The notes beneath the pieces were generated by a model. That model had not been told where the DNA came from and ran no database searches. It saw nothing but the letters and a program-made list of their open reading frames with translations. The position numbers and the translations under genes were made by a program. From Spirochaetales bacterium (lineage in GTDB: Bacteria; Spirochaetota; Spirochaetia; UBA9216): a stretch of 52,317 bases of DNA. Positions 38,501-44,645 of this stretch are shown in pieces. The stretch is taken from the NCBI GenBank assembly GCA_003245835.1, contig QKCC01000264.1:1-52317 (forward strand), given 5' to 3'. Each line of letters begins with the position of its first letter. Within the stretch, counting starts at the first letter, position 1.

Positions 38501-40417
38501 ACACCTGCACAGAAGCAGGTAGACGTCGTTCCGTATATTACAAATATTACAGGCACCGGATTTGAAGGCGGTCTGCTCTCATACGTCAAGCGTTCAGCTG
38601 CGGGACGTTATCCAATATCTACCGGATCAACGCTGACGATAACCGGATATAACCTGCCCGGTACAGCTGCAGGAGGTTTAACAGTTGGCGGAACCTCATT
38701 GACTGCAACCGGGGCCACCGGCACGACATCGATGACGGTACCTCTGGGAACAACTGCGACTTCCGGAGCAATTATTGCTGTTACAGACAGCGTTCTATCC
38801 GACAACAACACGAACGACAACACGCTGTCGGATAACAAGGAACCGAACCTTTATAACAGCAGTCTGACCGACGACCGCTATGCGATATTCTGGAATGTTG
38901 ATTCGATTCCATTGACAGGAACTTTCACAGAACCGACTATGCAGATGAACAATACCGGTACCTTCGACTGGATGTACATTAAAAACGGAAAGAACCTGTA
39001 CTATCTGCCCAGCAGCGGCATCAATCTTGCAGGCGGTACCATAACCGATAAAATGCTGACAACCAGCAACGGATTAAGCGGCGGAGACTTTACCTACAAT
39101 GACGACGGAAGTCTTATCTTCCTTTTCAACCATAATTCCCAGTGGACTGCAGTCAATGATACCTACGGCTTCACCGGCTCAGTTCAGTGGGGTATGATTC
39201 AGAATATAAGCGGGTATTCGTTTGTCGCCTCCAGAGATGAGGCATATAACTGGAACAACGGTCTAGGTTACGGAAAGCTGGGTATCGGCAATGTTTCTTT
39301 CAGGGACACCGAACAGCCGCTTCCATACTCGAATTACTCTGCTTACAATACCCTTGATTTGAACCGGTATAAAAACTTGAAAATTGTAACATCCGGCGGA
39401 GATTCAGCAACAAGAAACTATGTCGCATATTTTGATACCGGGGCGGAAGAAAGCCGAAGTATAGTTTTCTATGCCTTCAAGGCTGGAGATACGGCTGCTA
39501 ACGTAGCCGGAACACTGAATGTGTATGAAAATGATGCTGCTGGTGCCACAACAGTAGGCCTCGGTTCGAACGACACGGTAACAGCAGCCCTGTACGCAAA
39601 CATCGATAAATATTATGAGACTAACAATGCTGATGATCTCGTAGCGCTGGCTGGAACCCAGTCCAAGAACAACACCGGTATTGCCACTCCGCGAGGCAGG
39701 CAGGAGGTTACGACTGCTAACCAGGGGTATGACAGCGAGGATTTTGATCTGGCCGTGTACGAGAAAGACGGTACAAATCACTATGCCTTTATTGCCTACT
39801 TTGATGAAAAATCGAATCCGCAGGCATTGAAGATAGCTGTGAATGAATCGGCCTATAATGCGCTTCCGACCGGAAATGCGGCAGCACTTGGAACCTGGGT
39901 AACAGATACCATTGATACCAAGGCCGGGTCCGACGTCGCAATGGCAATCGACCCGAAGGGAGGTATTCACCTGGCTTACCAGGATGTAAACACAGGCTAC
40001 CTGAAATATGCATATGTGCAGTATAACGATTCTACGAATACATTCTCTGCTGAAACATACTTTGTAGATGCGTTAATCGGTGCAGGGGCCAACAATAGTA
40101 TAGTCATCAAAGATTTCGGCCAGGAAACGGATGATTACCGGCCGGTTATCGTAACATATTCGAGCGCCTATACGGGAACGAAGGCTGCGCTCAGATTGAG
40201 CTATCCCTTCTATAAACCGTCGAATGTAAATTTCGGTGCAGGTGCAGACAGCAGCAGCGGGCAGTTCCTCGGCAATTGGGAAACTATCGCTCTGACGGCA
40301 AACACCAATCCGGATAATGCCAAGAACTTCCTGTTTATTGACGGAAGCGGTAATGCTCATCTGGGTTATGAAGCAGGAACTCTCGAAGAGGCTTCGTTTC
40401 TTGGGCTTTGGGATTAA
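26513..40417 (+). CDS. giant Ig-repeat lipoprotein (4634 aa)
   Basis: One uninterrupted 13.9-kb gene. The GTG at 26513 follows TTTGGAGACTTT. The start is a lipoprotein signal (FLLSTC, acylated Cys27). From about residue 40 to 4000 it is built of Ig-like domains of ~100-120 residues, each with PxVxxxxP, (D/S)DDxGV, GxHxxxVRA and 'QxSDxPxI' linkers. A 1.08-kb unit is repeated about 2.7 times (29200-32140). Near residues 4000-4095 there is an IPT/TIG domain (PYITNITGTGFEGG...STLTITGYNLPG). The last ~500 residues look like a beta-propeller (LAVYEKDGTNHYAFIAYFDEK, GIHLAYQDVNTGYLKYAYVQY, NAHLGYEAG). It is probably displayed at the cell surface. Function is unknown; adhesion or sugar binding is a guess. 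It shares architecture with the preceding barrel protein. Confidence 0.85.
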   Translation: MKKTELLKSNLFRLIISMAAVFLLSTCDNLLQIGMGSEVDLEYPSSTLLTPEPGGFVSGNITFTGSSTDDQTVAKVEISFDKGTTWTDVVLDDDAWSYGYNTTGNTDGKLRVLLRTTDGAAKVTTSEEYLFSVDNTPPVVMVTSPRNFDSSTFNTSVTLTVAATDVFQIVSFRVNAEAATIPVGFDTATGDPDTLTWESLTGFPKTINQSASPLSYEFNSLPFTVDRTPEALHRYFRFTFRAQDEAGNVSSKFFHINDVAAINDNLLLTVDQIADILEGTNYTNTLGTTLTAASLTAVERTVSTGQLLLEFDEDTDLPVAKLSFPTSSSSALPTMRSTDSLQGYFDDDDGIDTATMRLKIEKAVGWDSLTSQAASWETSQDWIQPANFESTSDTRIDWEQPVIDYGQGVFRVTLDTKDVNGTDRTTDYFGIYMVSDGAPTLEINPPANLNFNDAIYLSGTASHAIAITSLTLSIGYGPTSSPVWVFADLPAVYDEGTSVWTFDTDVVDFASLTPAGGLDNLAEGEILVRAVANGETTKNIFLYKDITPPTVSFDTPEAAAQLNTDALIKGSADDSYSGLSSIKVLVSHPDMSAADQDPATSTQWQPYSASAVLGTDGYEFGSSLTSWRYTFDTTDYSDNIITFYIKAVDKAGNETSPVSRNFEIYQDSDLPVISMSNIDVAGSYFDNVLAGEPHLLGSITDDDQVDPDTFRYRVKKLDATWGSWVYPYAPGEKALTTRLDFNIAVYEPGTVSTPLGEGTRDVQLWVEDVNGLGISRTAAESGGALDLAFAVDGNPPTISLTGPVSGSLKNSSFNITGNVGDGFGIDLVQLSFDGGVTYPQTLYSYGGTGTPVTSYTINYPVTVGGTGLADGTYNLRVRAQDLSGSSTSENCSVVIDTTKPVITISQPDASAVVNGAVALSGSIVEVQQMDATYYWVGTFGSTVPAYTVADPTLNGWIKFADSRNLSDSWDSYAEQDPTFAVQDYTIHMVARDLAGNWSTDTTRTVTVNQESDRPVIAFTNIDEAGSGMPSPIGTAPDNLLGSNAAISGTVSDDDGVTYTDMLISTSSYDWDTDSWSSWSSWTAVSVPYTSTRTSWNWSKSVSGLGEGVHQAMIRVLDKDFSTTLPGGATIADLLDTDTVAEHPTWFKWNQTGIVEFAIDLSAPAVGIDVPSKTITSGAYSMTGTASDSSVISQVLVSTDGGTTFSTTGVTIDSGAGTGAVTWSWTGDLSAKPDGAFTLKAKAVDAFAKSSVSDLTVTIDKTAPVITISAPTSLDVVNDQVALSGTIVEVQPMDATYYWVGTFGSTAPVYDIADPTLNGWKKFNDPRNLSAGWDSYAAQNSTYVTEDYTIHMVSRDLAGNWSTDTTRTVTVNQESDRPVIGFTNIDEAGSGMPSPIGTAPDNLLGASAAINGTVSDDDGVPYTDILISTRSYDWAASSWSVDWSTWSAVSVPYTGTRTTWNWTKSVSGLGEGVHQAMIRVLDKDFTDTLFDTDTIADHPDLFNWNQTEVVEFAIDLSAPVVGIDVPSKNITSGAYSMTGTASDSSVISQVLVSTDGGATYSATGVTIDSGAGTGSVTWSWTGDLSAKPEGAFTLKAKAIDAFAKSSVSDLTVTIDKTAPVITISEPVALDVVNGDVALSGTIIEVQPMDATYYWVGTFGSTAPVYDIADPTLNGWTKFVDSRNLSATWESYAAQDPTFVAEDYTIHMVARDSAGNWSLDTTRTVTADQESDRPGIEFTNIDAAGNGMPSPYGTTPTNILGANAALTGTVSDDDGVTYSDMLISTRSYDWDTESWGTWSTWGAVTVSYTGTRASWNWSKSVSGLGEGVHQAMIRVLDKDFSTTLPGGATIADLLDTDTTADHPDWFKWNQSAVVEFAIDLSLPSVSVSSPASGTYVNAPFTITGSASDSNRLLEYDPGSGLTDYILVLEDGGSDWTGAVQTAVDSGTDVWTYGADFAVDGTADGYKTWQYRAEDRMGNITTHEFNFTVDTIPPTVSIASFVPSVPGYADYVNGIVKFSAAAGDDNQIIQQVKYWVLLSTDTAPTASTFAAGGTVLTAPYTGTIDTTDTGTYTDETYYTLYIGAADKAGNKTIISREFYISQVSDYPQITLTNLDDSINIIGSASSNLLESNPKITGTVSDDDWVDSTSLKISIDGAAPVPVTISTTGTEVAFNYSLSSLAEGVHYFQLSVSDTNDGTNNRKLGEAIATTTGPVVYLAIDQSNPVVSIDTPANIYTKGPFTMTGTATDGNVVSQVLVSTDGGTTYSATGVTITSGAGTSSQVWSWTGNLSAKPEGSLTLKVKAIDEFSKPTTADLTIKIDKSGPVMSITSPGTGTTVNGLIDLSGGASDAYGIVSYVEYALDSNGDGNIVVADGDIDWALADGTSPWTLTGLDTTALADITYTLHVRGTDLAGNISAADATRSFIVDQSTDRPTIISSTLNSAGTYASNILSGTQQISGTVSDDDLVDVGTIYFKLTDDSGTVITDWGTVSNPTSFNSNLVNWSHQWTAGNLLSDGKYQLYLRAADTNYNAVYYSGDINYAGDYTDYADIYSFEELGPIEFSYDSANPTGTVDTPTQGKYVSPISTEYWIDGSSVEWITLSGTAYDGNGIQSIQITFNSGDSYKTVTPVDTGDGKNYTWSYEYAVDYDYVNDLAGNGVYTDNDGLVSYTVLITDNYNKPTPVNSYFTVDTNGPVVTYSEPGTADTIANGNVQIRGITSDVSGVVKHVYYALTAIGVDPTDPPADPVSGTWTGWTDVGTYSWSTTVNSTAYATTPILAAGTVDSATTTSLTDDALDGLAIGSGDRLEINGSVVVIDTFDDSTDTVYWIDAITAPEADDSYTVYDYNGLYNIHIRSVDNSGNVSDDSILSIIFDQDRDKPVISFSNLNDTTLDGATDNIFGAGNSIFGIVSDDDGINASSIEISYSSDGGGSWSTWGSVSTRTTSSFSHLLNTTDFPDSPATYQVKFRVTDTQAAPAGTVTTTSPVYEFAVNRSNPNVSINDFELTDRYTADARSISTENGGSLPSVIYLNNSFDMITSISDSNDISLVEVSYNGAGYISNVTNPLDIYDNGDGTWTFSKGIDFSGDYDGNPLISIRVTDNWVGVTVKTITVVTETTEPDVAISQPEEGDTVNGTLVTIKGTVSSSVPLISTSPQIYIGPNHTELTRGGSVNNFTATFDSTSAAIFPGGDGTYNIYVFAEDVAGNVNSEYDVADTAKASPFYDDISAPFALTPVRSFIIDQSTDKPVIVTATLLPAAGASVAGTVIFQSTVTDDDAPSYVNLEFDLDNNGSYETPFASNPINITNGVWSALIDLAGTYGANGSINYQVTPYDNNVPSVQGNSVSRSIYIDATAPEILSLNYSSNTQVNGSINLTGTIRDDALLDTSYIQISFDGGSTYSTLSMDTGPTDLSDGYQTYTFDESIDTTSYFSNDSGILYVVLKVTDNTYKQSSVNLNFNVDNKLPTAIFDEFDTLPYVGANIYTFDGKPGDTDPTNHIIGSAYDTGLVSGIKKVNVYFVKHAPFIDPSDGITVINDDSFISPRSGDILSTAGYEVTVKDSSLADQSIVFPDADLNFDTDLQPTHPYIITIDNRLELGQYDTHETFGDNDGFNEGLKSKSGYDEWQAYFDTTLFPDGPIDLYYVVYDEAGNSTYGVVNGQMNNYPPSITNVTVGVTPLNTPDSVLKVSNTVSNVINAEDASGGGAIDVSEFKLSVIGKYSNNGGSPNLADEDTGFTSFFWGAQTGAVKDFDSKTASDGTPASATIAINTVALYSDTAVDSSTVNSITDTELEGLVINPGWELTIDGSTVAVDTYDSVSGTITWTGSTYGTPPTGAYSVSAFVSGEWYLFQAEVKDSDGNIDTFDYYLWVSNNDISAPDVYFDDDPDSEGWITVSDGHHEPKGITFNTDDPNLSGQIILSGTAYDDTAVDDILIRFFAVDTWSASDWLTADSVTSIVPTGGDTTTGYWYSWSYTWNTDDLPSTYTAAADVLIQVAAVDSSGNTTVTPAQKQVDVVPYITNITGTGFEGGLLSYVKRSAAGRYPISTGSTLTITGYNLPGTAAGGLTVGGTSLTATGATGTTSMTVPLGTTATSGAIIAVTDSVLSDNNTNDNTLSDNKEPNLYNSSLTDDRYAIFWNVDSIPLTGTFTEPTMQMNNTGTFDWMYIKNGKNLYYLPSSGINLAGGTITDKMLTTSNGLSGGDFTYNDDGSLIFLFNHNSQWTAVNDTYGFTGSVQWGMIQNISGYSFVASRDEAYNWNNGLGYGKLGIGNVSFRDTEQPLPYSNYSAYNTLDLNRYKNLKIVTSGGDSATRNYVAYFDTGAEESRSIVFYAFKAGDTAANVAGTLNVYENDAAGATTVGLGSNDTVTAALYANIDKYYETNNADDLVALAGTQSKNNTGIATPRGRQEVTTANQGYDSEDFDLAVYEKDGTNHYAFIAYFDEKSNPQALKIAVNESAYNALPTGNAAALGTWVTDTIDTKAGSDVAMAIDPKGGIHLAYQDVNTGYLKYAYVQYNDSTNTFSAETYFVDALIGAGANNSIVIKDFGQETDDYRPVIVTYSSAYTGTKAALRLSYPFYKPSNVNFGAGADSSSGQFLGNWETIALTANTNPDNAKNFLFIDGSGNAHLGYEAGTLEEASFLGLWD
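29200..32140 (+). repeat. large in-frame tandem repeat inside the giant lipoprotein gene
   Basis: Copy 1 is about 29200-30287, copy 2 about 30288-31352, and copy 3 (partial) about 31353-32140. Anchor points: GCATTAAG at 29264, 30353 and 31418, i.e. steps of 1089 and 1065 bp (363 and 355 codons). Long stretches are identical between copies 2 and 3 (for example the region around GATGCGACCTATTACTGGGT), which indicates recent duplication. Each unit holds three Ig-like domains, ending 'GVHQAMIRVLDKDF...ADLLDTDT'. The difference of 24 bp is an in-frame deletion in copy 2. Confidence 0.9.
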
Positions 40418-40429
40418 AAGACAAGTTTT

Positions 40430-40457
40430 AGGGGCTGCTTTTTGCAGCCCCTTTATT
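40430..40457 (+). terminator. rho-independent terminator of the giant lipoprotein gene
   Basis: Stem AGGGGCTGC (40430-40438) with GCAGCCCCT (40444-40452), loop TTTTT, followed by TTATT. It ends the large plus-strand unit. The opposite strand lacks a T-run, so it is not a good terminator for the convergent gene. Confidence 0.85.
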
Positions 40458-40463
40458 ATTCAG

Positions 40464-41579
40464 TTACAGATTGAAAAAATAATCGCGGATTTCGCGAATC
40501 AAATCCGAAGAAGTTCCTGAAGTAATACTCGGAATGATTTTGGTGGTGTAATTTTTCCTGAAAAACGGAATCAGCATCTGCTGCCTGAGTCTGTTGACGG
40601 TACCTTCACTGGTCAGATAATTAAGAATAAAGTTCGATGTTTCCGGGTTGATTGCCGCTGACGGAATGCTGATGTAGTTTACCGAACCAATCAGCCACTT
40701 TTGTCCGGTTTCAGCTGATGAGTTCGGAAATGAAGTGAAACCAATATCATCAACCTTGTCTCCGGGAATCGATGAAGTCTGGTTTTCATTGATCAGCATA
40801 AAGGCGGCATCGCCGTTAAGCAGTTTTTTCAGTGCTACGGGCCAGTCGTTTTTAGTGTAGTCCGGGTCGACCCAACCGTTTTCAATAAAAGTTTTAAAAT
40901 CCTTTAATGCCAGCTGGTAAGCCTCACTTGTATCTGAAAAGTCCGACGACAGCATATTCTCCGCGGTGTCCACCCCGTTCTCAAAGGCCGTAAGGTGCTG
41001 TATCCATGCAGCCAGCGGAAGACCGTATTTTGAACCTAGAGCGATGGGTGTGAACCCGGCAGCTGCCGTTTTTTCAAAAAGTTCGTTTAAAACATCCATA
41101 CCGTTCCGTTCTGCAGTCATGGATTCTATCAGGTTACCGTTCGGGGGGATCTCAATGCCGCTTAGGGTAAGGACTGAGCGGTTGTACAATAATATCCAGC
41201 TTTTACCGTACCAGAGCTCAGATTTATAAAACATATTCTTTTCATACCGCAGAGGTGAAGAGGTTACAATCAAATCAGGAGCCGGATTCAGAGACTTTTC
41301 CCGGAAAGCTTTATCAAGGTCCTGAAAGGGAAGATCATAGAGTTTGAATTTGAAATCGGGATGCAGACCTTTCAGCCTGTCCAGCTCACTGTTGAGAATA
41401 TTCTTCCGGGTATCATCTCCGAAACCGGAATATATTTGAAAGGTGCTTTCAAATGAGTATAGGCTCTTATCATTCCTGCCTTTTTTATTTGACAGTCCTA
41501 TGGTCAAAATAATCGCAATAATTATAAACAGGACAATCGGTATAATTATTAATAGGTGCTTTTTTCTGAATTTTATCAT
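40464..41579 (-). CDS. membrane-anchored extracellular solute-binding protein (family 1 type)
   Basis: A 371-residue protein with an uncleaved-looking N-terminal membrane segment (LLIIIPIVLFIIIAIILTI) and an exterior domain of the bacterial sugar-binding (SBP_bac_1) type. Recognised motifs: FQIYSGFGDDTRKNI, APDLIVTSSP, ELWYGKSWILLYNRSVL, a hinge with FTPIALGSKYGLPLAAW, LLNGDAAFMLINEN and the C-terminal NPETSNFILNYL helix region. No permease or ATPase genes are adjacent, so it may be a sensor or work with distant partners. A near-consensus promoter (TTGAAA, 17 bp, TAGAAT) ends 7 nt before the ATG and no ribosome binding site is visible. Confidence is good for the family. Confidence 0.8.
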   Translation of the reverse strand: MIKFRKKHLLIIIPIVLFIIIAIILTIGLSNKKGRNDKSLYSFESTFQIYSGFGDDTRKNILNSELDRLKGLHPDFKFKLYDLPFQDLDKAFREKSLNPAPDLIVTSSPLRYEKNMFYKSELWYGKSWILLYNRSVLTLSGIEIPPNGNLIESMTAERNGMDVLNELFEKTAAAGFTPIALGSKYGLPLAAWIQHLTAFENGVDTAENMLSSDFSDTSEAYQLALKDFKTFIENGWVDPDYTKNDWPVALKKLLNGDAAFMLINENQTSSIPGDKVDDIGFTSFPNSSAETGQKWLIGSVNYISIPSAAINPETSNFILNYLTSEGTVNRLRQQMLIPFFRKNYTTKIIPSITSGTSSDLIREIRDYFFNL

Positions 41580-41586
41580 GGTTATT

Positions 41587-41615
41587 ATTCTACTTTCTTA
41601 AGCATCCAATTTCAA
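41587..41615 (-). promoter_or_regulatory. promoter of the solute-binding protein gene
   Basis: On the minus strand TTGAAA (41615-41610), a 17-bp spacer and TAGAAT (41592-41587) end exactly 7 nt before the ATG at 41579. The transcript would start at or next to the ATG (leaderless), the same arrangement as at alr. Confidence 0.65.
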
Positions 41616-41758
41616 TCGAAAATAATTTGACAGTCATCATCTTTCTTTCATATAAATTACATGGTATATAGATTACAGGAATAAAACAATAATAAAATAG
41701 TTTTATAAGATTGGAATGTGATAGACTATTCTTATATCTGGAATGTAAGGAGCTTGAT

Positions 41759-42361
41759 GTGGCTTTACCGCTTTTTGAAGTTGGTCCTGTTGACCAGTAC
41801 GTTGTGTATGCATTTGTTGCGGGTTTTATAATTGCATGGATTATCTTCGGACTCAGGATTCTGGTAATTAAATCCCGCGGTAAACGCGAGGTTCGTGACC
41901 TCAGGACCAGCCTTTCGAACAGGATTGATCTTGAAACCACGGCTCTGAATAATATGAAAAAAGAGATCGAAGAGCTAAAGAATAAAAACGCCAACCTTAA
42001 AACATCGATGCAGAACCTTTCCGGTAAACCGGGAAGGCGCGAACACATGCAGCTGCAGGTGTACCAGTCCGCCATTGAAAAGATGTCGGTAAGGGCCCCC
42101 GGATTTGCACCGGCATGGCATATTGTTCTGCAGGAATGCGAGCAGGAAACCGGGCGAAGCCTTGACGGAACGATACCGTTTATCAAAAGGCTTGTTCCGG
42201 CTGTCGGTACCGGCTGGGCTGATACCGCTGTTCAGACCGCTGCAGACACCCAGGATGAAAACACTATTAAAACGGATTCCGAGCTTTCAGGAAAAGCGGG
42301 GGGAGCCGCCGGCGTGAAGAAAAAGTCGCTGCTGTCAAAGATTACCGGCCGCAGCAGCTGA
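41759..42361 (+). CDS. membrane-anchored coiled-coil protein, unknown
   Basis: The 200-residue protein starts at the GTG at 41759, with AAGGAG 6 nt before it (a longer frame from a TTG at 41711 has no ribosome binding site). One transmembrane helix (about residues 12-35, VVYAFVAGFIIAWIIFGLRIL) is followed by a coiled coil (about 45-90, IDLETTALNNMKKEIEELKNKNANL). Then comes a small conserved-looking part (MSVRAPGFAPAWHIVLQECEQETGRSLDGTIPFIKRLVP) and a low-complexity tail. I do not recognise a family. A weak promoter (TTGGAA, 16 bp, TATATC) precedes it at 41711-41738. A GC-rich inverted repeat, CCGGCC at 42345 with GGCCGG at 42375-42380, overlaps its 3' end and may terminate it. Confidence 0.65.
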   Translation: MALPLFEVGPVDQYVVYAFVAGFIIAWIIFGLRILVIKSRGKREVRDLRTSLSNRIDLETTALNNMKKEIEELKNKNANLKTSMQNLSGKPGRREHMQLQVYQSAIEKMSVRAPGFAPAWHIVLQECEQETGRSLDGTIPFIKRLVPAVGTGWADTAVQTAADTQDENTIKTDSELSGKAGGAAGVKKKSLLSKITGRSS

Positions 42362-42389
42362 TCCCGCTGTGTCGGGCCGGATTTCAGCC

Positions 42390-43712
42390 TTATACTGAAC
42401 CGTCAGGTTCATCGAATATTATAGTGCTCCCCTCAATTCGGATTACATCGCCGGGGGCAAGCCGCTTTTCCTTCACCTTCCGGTTATTGACCCTGACTGT
42501 CTTTTCGCTGATCAGCGTGTAAACGCCTGTCTTTTCATCGTGCAGTATCGTTGCATGCATTGCGTCGATACCGGGGTTTCCGGCAATCGTCATGTCGGCA
42601 TCACGGCTTGCACCTATTACTGTAGCCCCTTCTTTGAGTATTGTTTTCCGGTTTGAGCCGAGGCTCTGGATCAGTGCGGTTTTCACCGGCTTTTCAAACC
42701 GCAGCACGTACAGCATTGCTGTTCCGGCAAGTCCGAGAAGCAGCGCAATAAGGATTGCCGGCAGGGGAAGGTCCCTTCCGCTTCCGAAAAGTACCGGAAC
42801 GGGAATCTCGCGGCTGTCTGTCCGACCCGCGTAAGTCAGCATCAGTAAACCGCTGCCGCCGCTGAAAGCGGGCGCCGTTACGGTTATTTTGTATTCATTA
42901 AGGATTTTATCCCTGATGCCGTTGTAAACGCTGCTTATATCGTTTGTGGAGCGGACGTCATGGAATTTACCGCCGCTTGCTTCACATATTTCCTTCAGCG
43001 CCTCGTCCCTGTCGTCCGAAATGTTTATTCCGTCAAGGCTGATGCCCGCCCTCTGAAATGCGGATTCAACGTCTGCCGGCGCGGCTGCGAACATTCCCCA
43101 TTCTGGATGGGCTGTTCCAAGATGCTCGGATACCGAATAATTTTCACCGTCGGACAGCACTATAACGGCCCTTCGTCCGTATGTTTTCGGAAACACGGAA
43201 GTGATTTTTACAAGTGAATTGTATAATTCCGTATACGCCATCTCCGGTGCCGGTTCCTCAAGCTTTGAAAGGCTGCGGCGGATTTCCGCGGTATCAGCAC
43301 CGAATGGTGCAAGCTCCTGCAGCCCGGTATTGAACGCATAAAAGGCAGCTCTGTCGTTCGTGTTGTCTATCCGGTCAAGGAATGTATTCAGTGCGAGCTT
43401 TGCCTGTTTGATCCGGCTGCTGCCCTGGTAGCTTTCTTCATACATCGAACCGGAGTTGTCTATCAGAAGCAGGAAATCGATTCCCGCGTCCTTGTTCGGA
43501 CTTGTATCAAGCGAGTTTATCTGAAGTTCTCCGGCGGATTTTTCCTTAACAGTCAGATCATCAATTGCCGGAGTGTTGTCCGCGGTAAAATAGATGTCAA
43601 TGCTGCCCTGGAAAAGCAGTCGATTCAGGTCAATCTGACTTATCTGCAGGTTATCTGCGCCAAGCTGCAGAACCGGGCTTATCATTATCAATAAAGCTAA
43701 TATTTTCTTCAT
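42390..43712 (-). CDS. VWA-FHA membrane protein
   Basis: A 440-residue protein, last gene of the five-gene signalling operon. A signal peptide (about 1-18) is followed by a von Willebrand A domain with MIDAS residues D85-x-S87-x-S89 (IDNSGSM) and VIVLSDGEN, for metal-dependent protein binding outside the inner membrane. A transmembrane helix (about 325-345, LPAILIALLLGLAGTAMLYVL) is followed by a cytoplasmic FHA domain (355-435: TVIGASRDADMTI, DAMHATILHDEK, VRVNNRKV). FHA domains bind phosphothreonine, so it could be a substrate or effector of the kinase encoded three genes upstream. The exterior VWA domain suggests signal relay across the inner membrane. Confidence 0.88.
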   Translation of the reverse strand: MKKILALLIMISPVLQLGADNLQISQIDLNRLLFQGSIDIYFTADNTPAIDDLTVKEKSAGELQINSLDTSPNKDAGIDFLLLIDNSGSMYEESYQGSSRIKQAKLALNTFLDRIDNTNDRAAFYAFNTGLQELAPFGADTAEIRRSLSKLEEPAPEMAYTELYNSLVKITSVFPKTYGRRAVIVLSDGENYSVSEHLGTAHPEWGMFAAAPADVESAFQRAGISLDGINISDDRDEALKEICEASGGKFHDVRSTNDISSVYNGIRDKILNEYKITVTAPAFSGGSGLLMLTYAGRTDSREIPVPVLFGSGRDLPLPAILIALLLGLAGTAMLYVLRFEKPVKTALIQSLGSNRKTILKEGATVIGASRDADMTIAGNPGIDAMHATILHDEKTGVYTLISEKTVRVNNRKVKEKRLAPGDVIRIEGSTIIFDEPDGSV

Positions 43713-43732
43713 ACTATAATTCTCCTGCTTTC

Positions 43733-44635
43733 CTACATGGGCAGATACAGCAGTTTCACACTTCCAAGCCTGATCGTATCCTGGTATTTCAGGTTCTGCC
43801 GGGGTCCGGCGGGCCTATCGTTAAGCAGTGTTGCATCGGAACCTGCTGTCGAGGACGATTGTGTCTGTTTTTCCGTCTCGAAGTAAACATCCCGGCCTTC
43901 TCTGAGGAATCTTCCTTCAGGTATGCTGCTGTAGCCATGCAGGTAAACATCGTCCTTCAGACCGCAGCCGACTATGGTTCTCTGTTTAATCAGGAAAAAT
44001 TCGCGGTCTTTAAGCTTTCCGTTCAGCACGCGCAGTCTGCCGTAGCTGAAGCGGCGTTCGAATTCGCCTATGAACAGTCCAGTCAGCATTCCCATCATCA
44101 CCAGGCCGATCAGTCCCGAGTATGATGCGCCGGGAATGTACCTGATAATCAGTTCGTAGTAGAGTCCGCCGACGAGTCCCCCTGCAAGGCCTCCGAGTGC
44201 ACCGGCGATAACTCTTCTTATTGTTCGGCGGTAGATTCCGTCAATGGTGCCGATTGCCGTACCCATCAGCATCCAGCCGAAGCTTCTCCACAGCGGAATA
44301 AGGATGCTTATTGAACCGTCGGGCTGTCTGAGCATGTTCGAGGACATCAGCAGTCCCTGAGCTGAGAGCAGATGAGCCGAGGATGCAACCGCCGCGCCGA
44401 CAACCGCCGCTGTAACAGCTTTGAGGGCCCCGCTTCTCAATTCTTTATAGAAGACGGCATCCGTAAAACCAAAAAAGAAACCAAAAACCAGCCCGGCCGC
44501 GGCACCCTGAAGGATCGATAGCACAAGGAAAGTCCCTAAACCCGCCCTGCCCAGGAGTTCCAGTACGGAAAATGCGGTAAGACCCGCAAACAGTCCGATC
44601 AGCATATATATTATTCGTTTTTTTGTTCCAGTCAT
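43733..44635 (-). CDS. polytopic membrane protein with C-terminal FHA-like domain
   Basis: A 300-residue protein. The first ~200 residues form about six membrane segments rich in Gly/Ala (GAAAGLVFGFFFGF, VIAGALGGLAGGLVGG, GLVMMGMLTGLFIGEF). The last ~85 residues (from LIKQRTIVGCGLKDDVYLHGY) look like a reduced FHA domain, with a divergent phospho-peptide loop, FLREGRDVYFETE, LLNDRPAG and IRLGSVKLLYLPM. The canonical FHA serine-histidine pair is not seen, so phosphopeptide binding is doubtful. It is encoded 10 bp after the kinase and 20 bp before the VWA-FHA gene. The glycine-rich membrane part resembles no transporter I know. A scaffold role with the kinase is inferred. Confidence 0.75.
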   Translation of the reverse strand: MTGTKKRIIYMLIGLFAGLTAFSVLELLGRAGLGTFLVLSILQGAAAGLVFGFFFGFTDAVFYKELRSGALKAVTAAVVGAAVASSAHLLSAQGLLMSSNMLRQPDGSISILIPLWRSFGWMLMGTAIGTIDGIYRRTIRRVIAGALGGLAGGLVGGLYYELIIRYIPGASYSGLIGLVMMGMLTGLFIGEFERRFSYGRLRVLNGKLKDREFFLIKQRTIVGCGLKDDVYLHGYSSIPEGRFLREGRDVYFETEKQTQSSSTAGSDATLLNDRPAGPRQNLKYQDTIRLGSVKLLYLPM

Positions 44636-44645
44636 TTTTCTGTCC

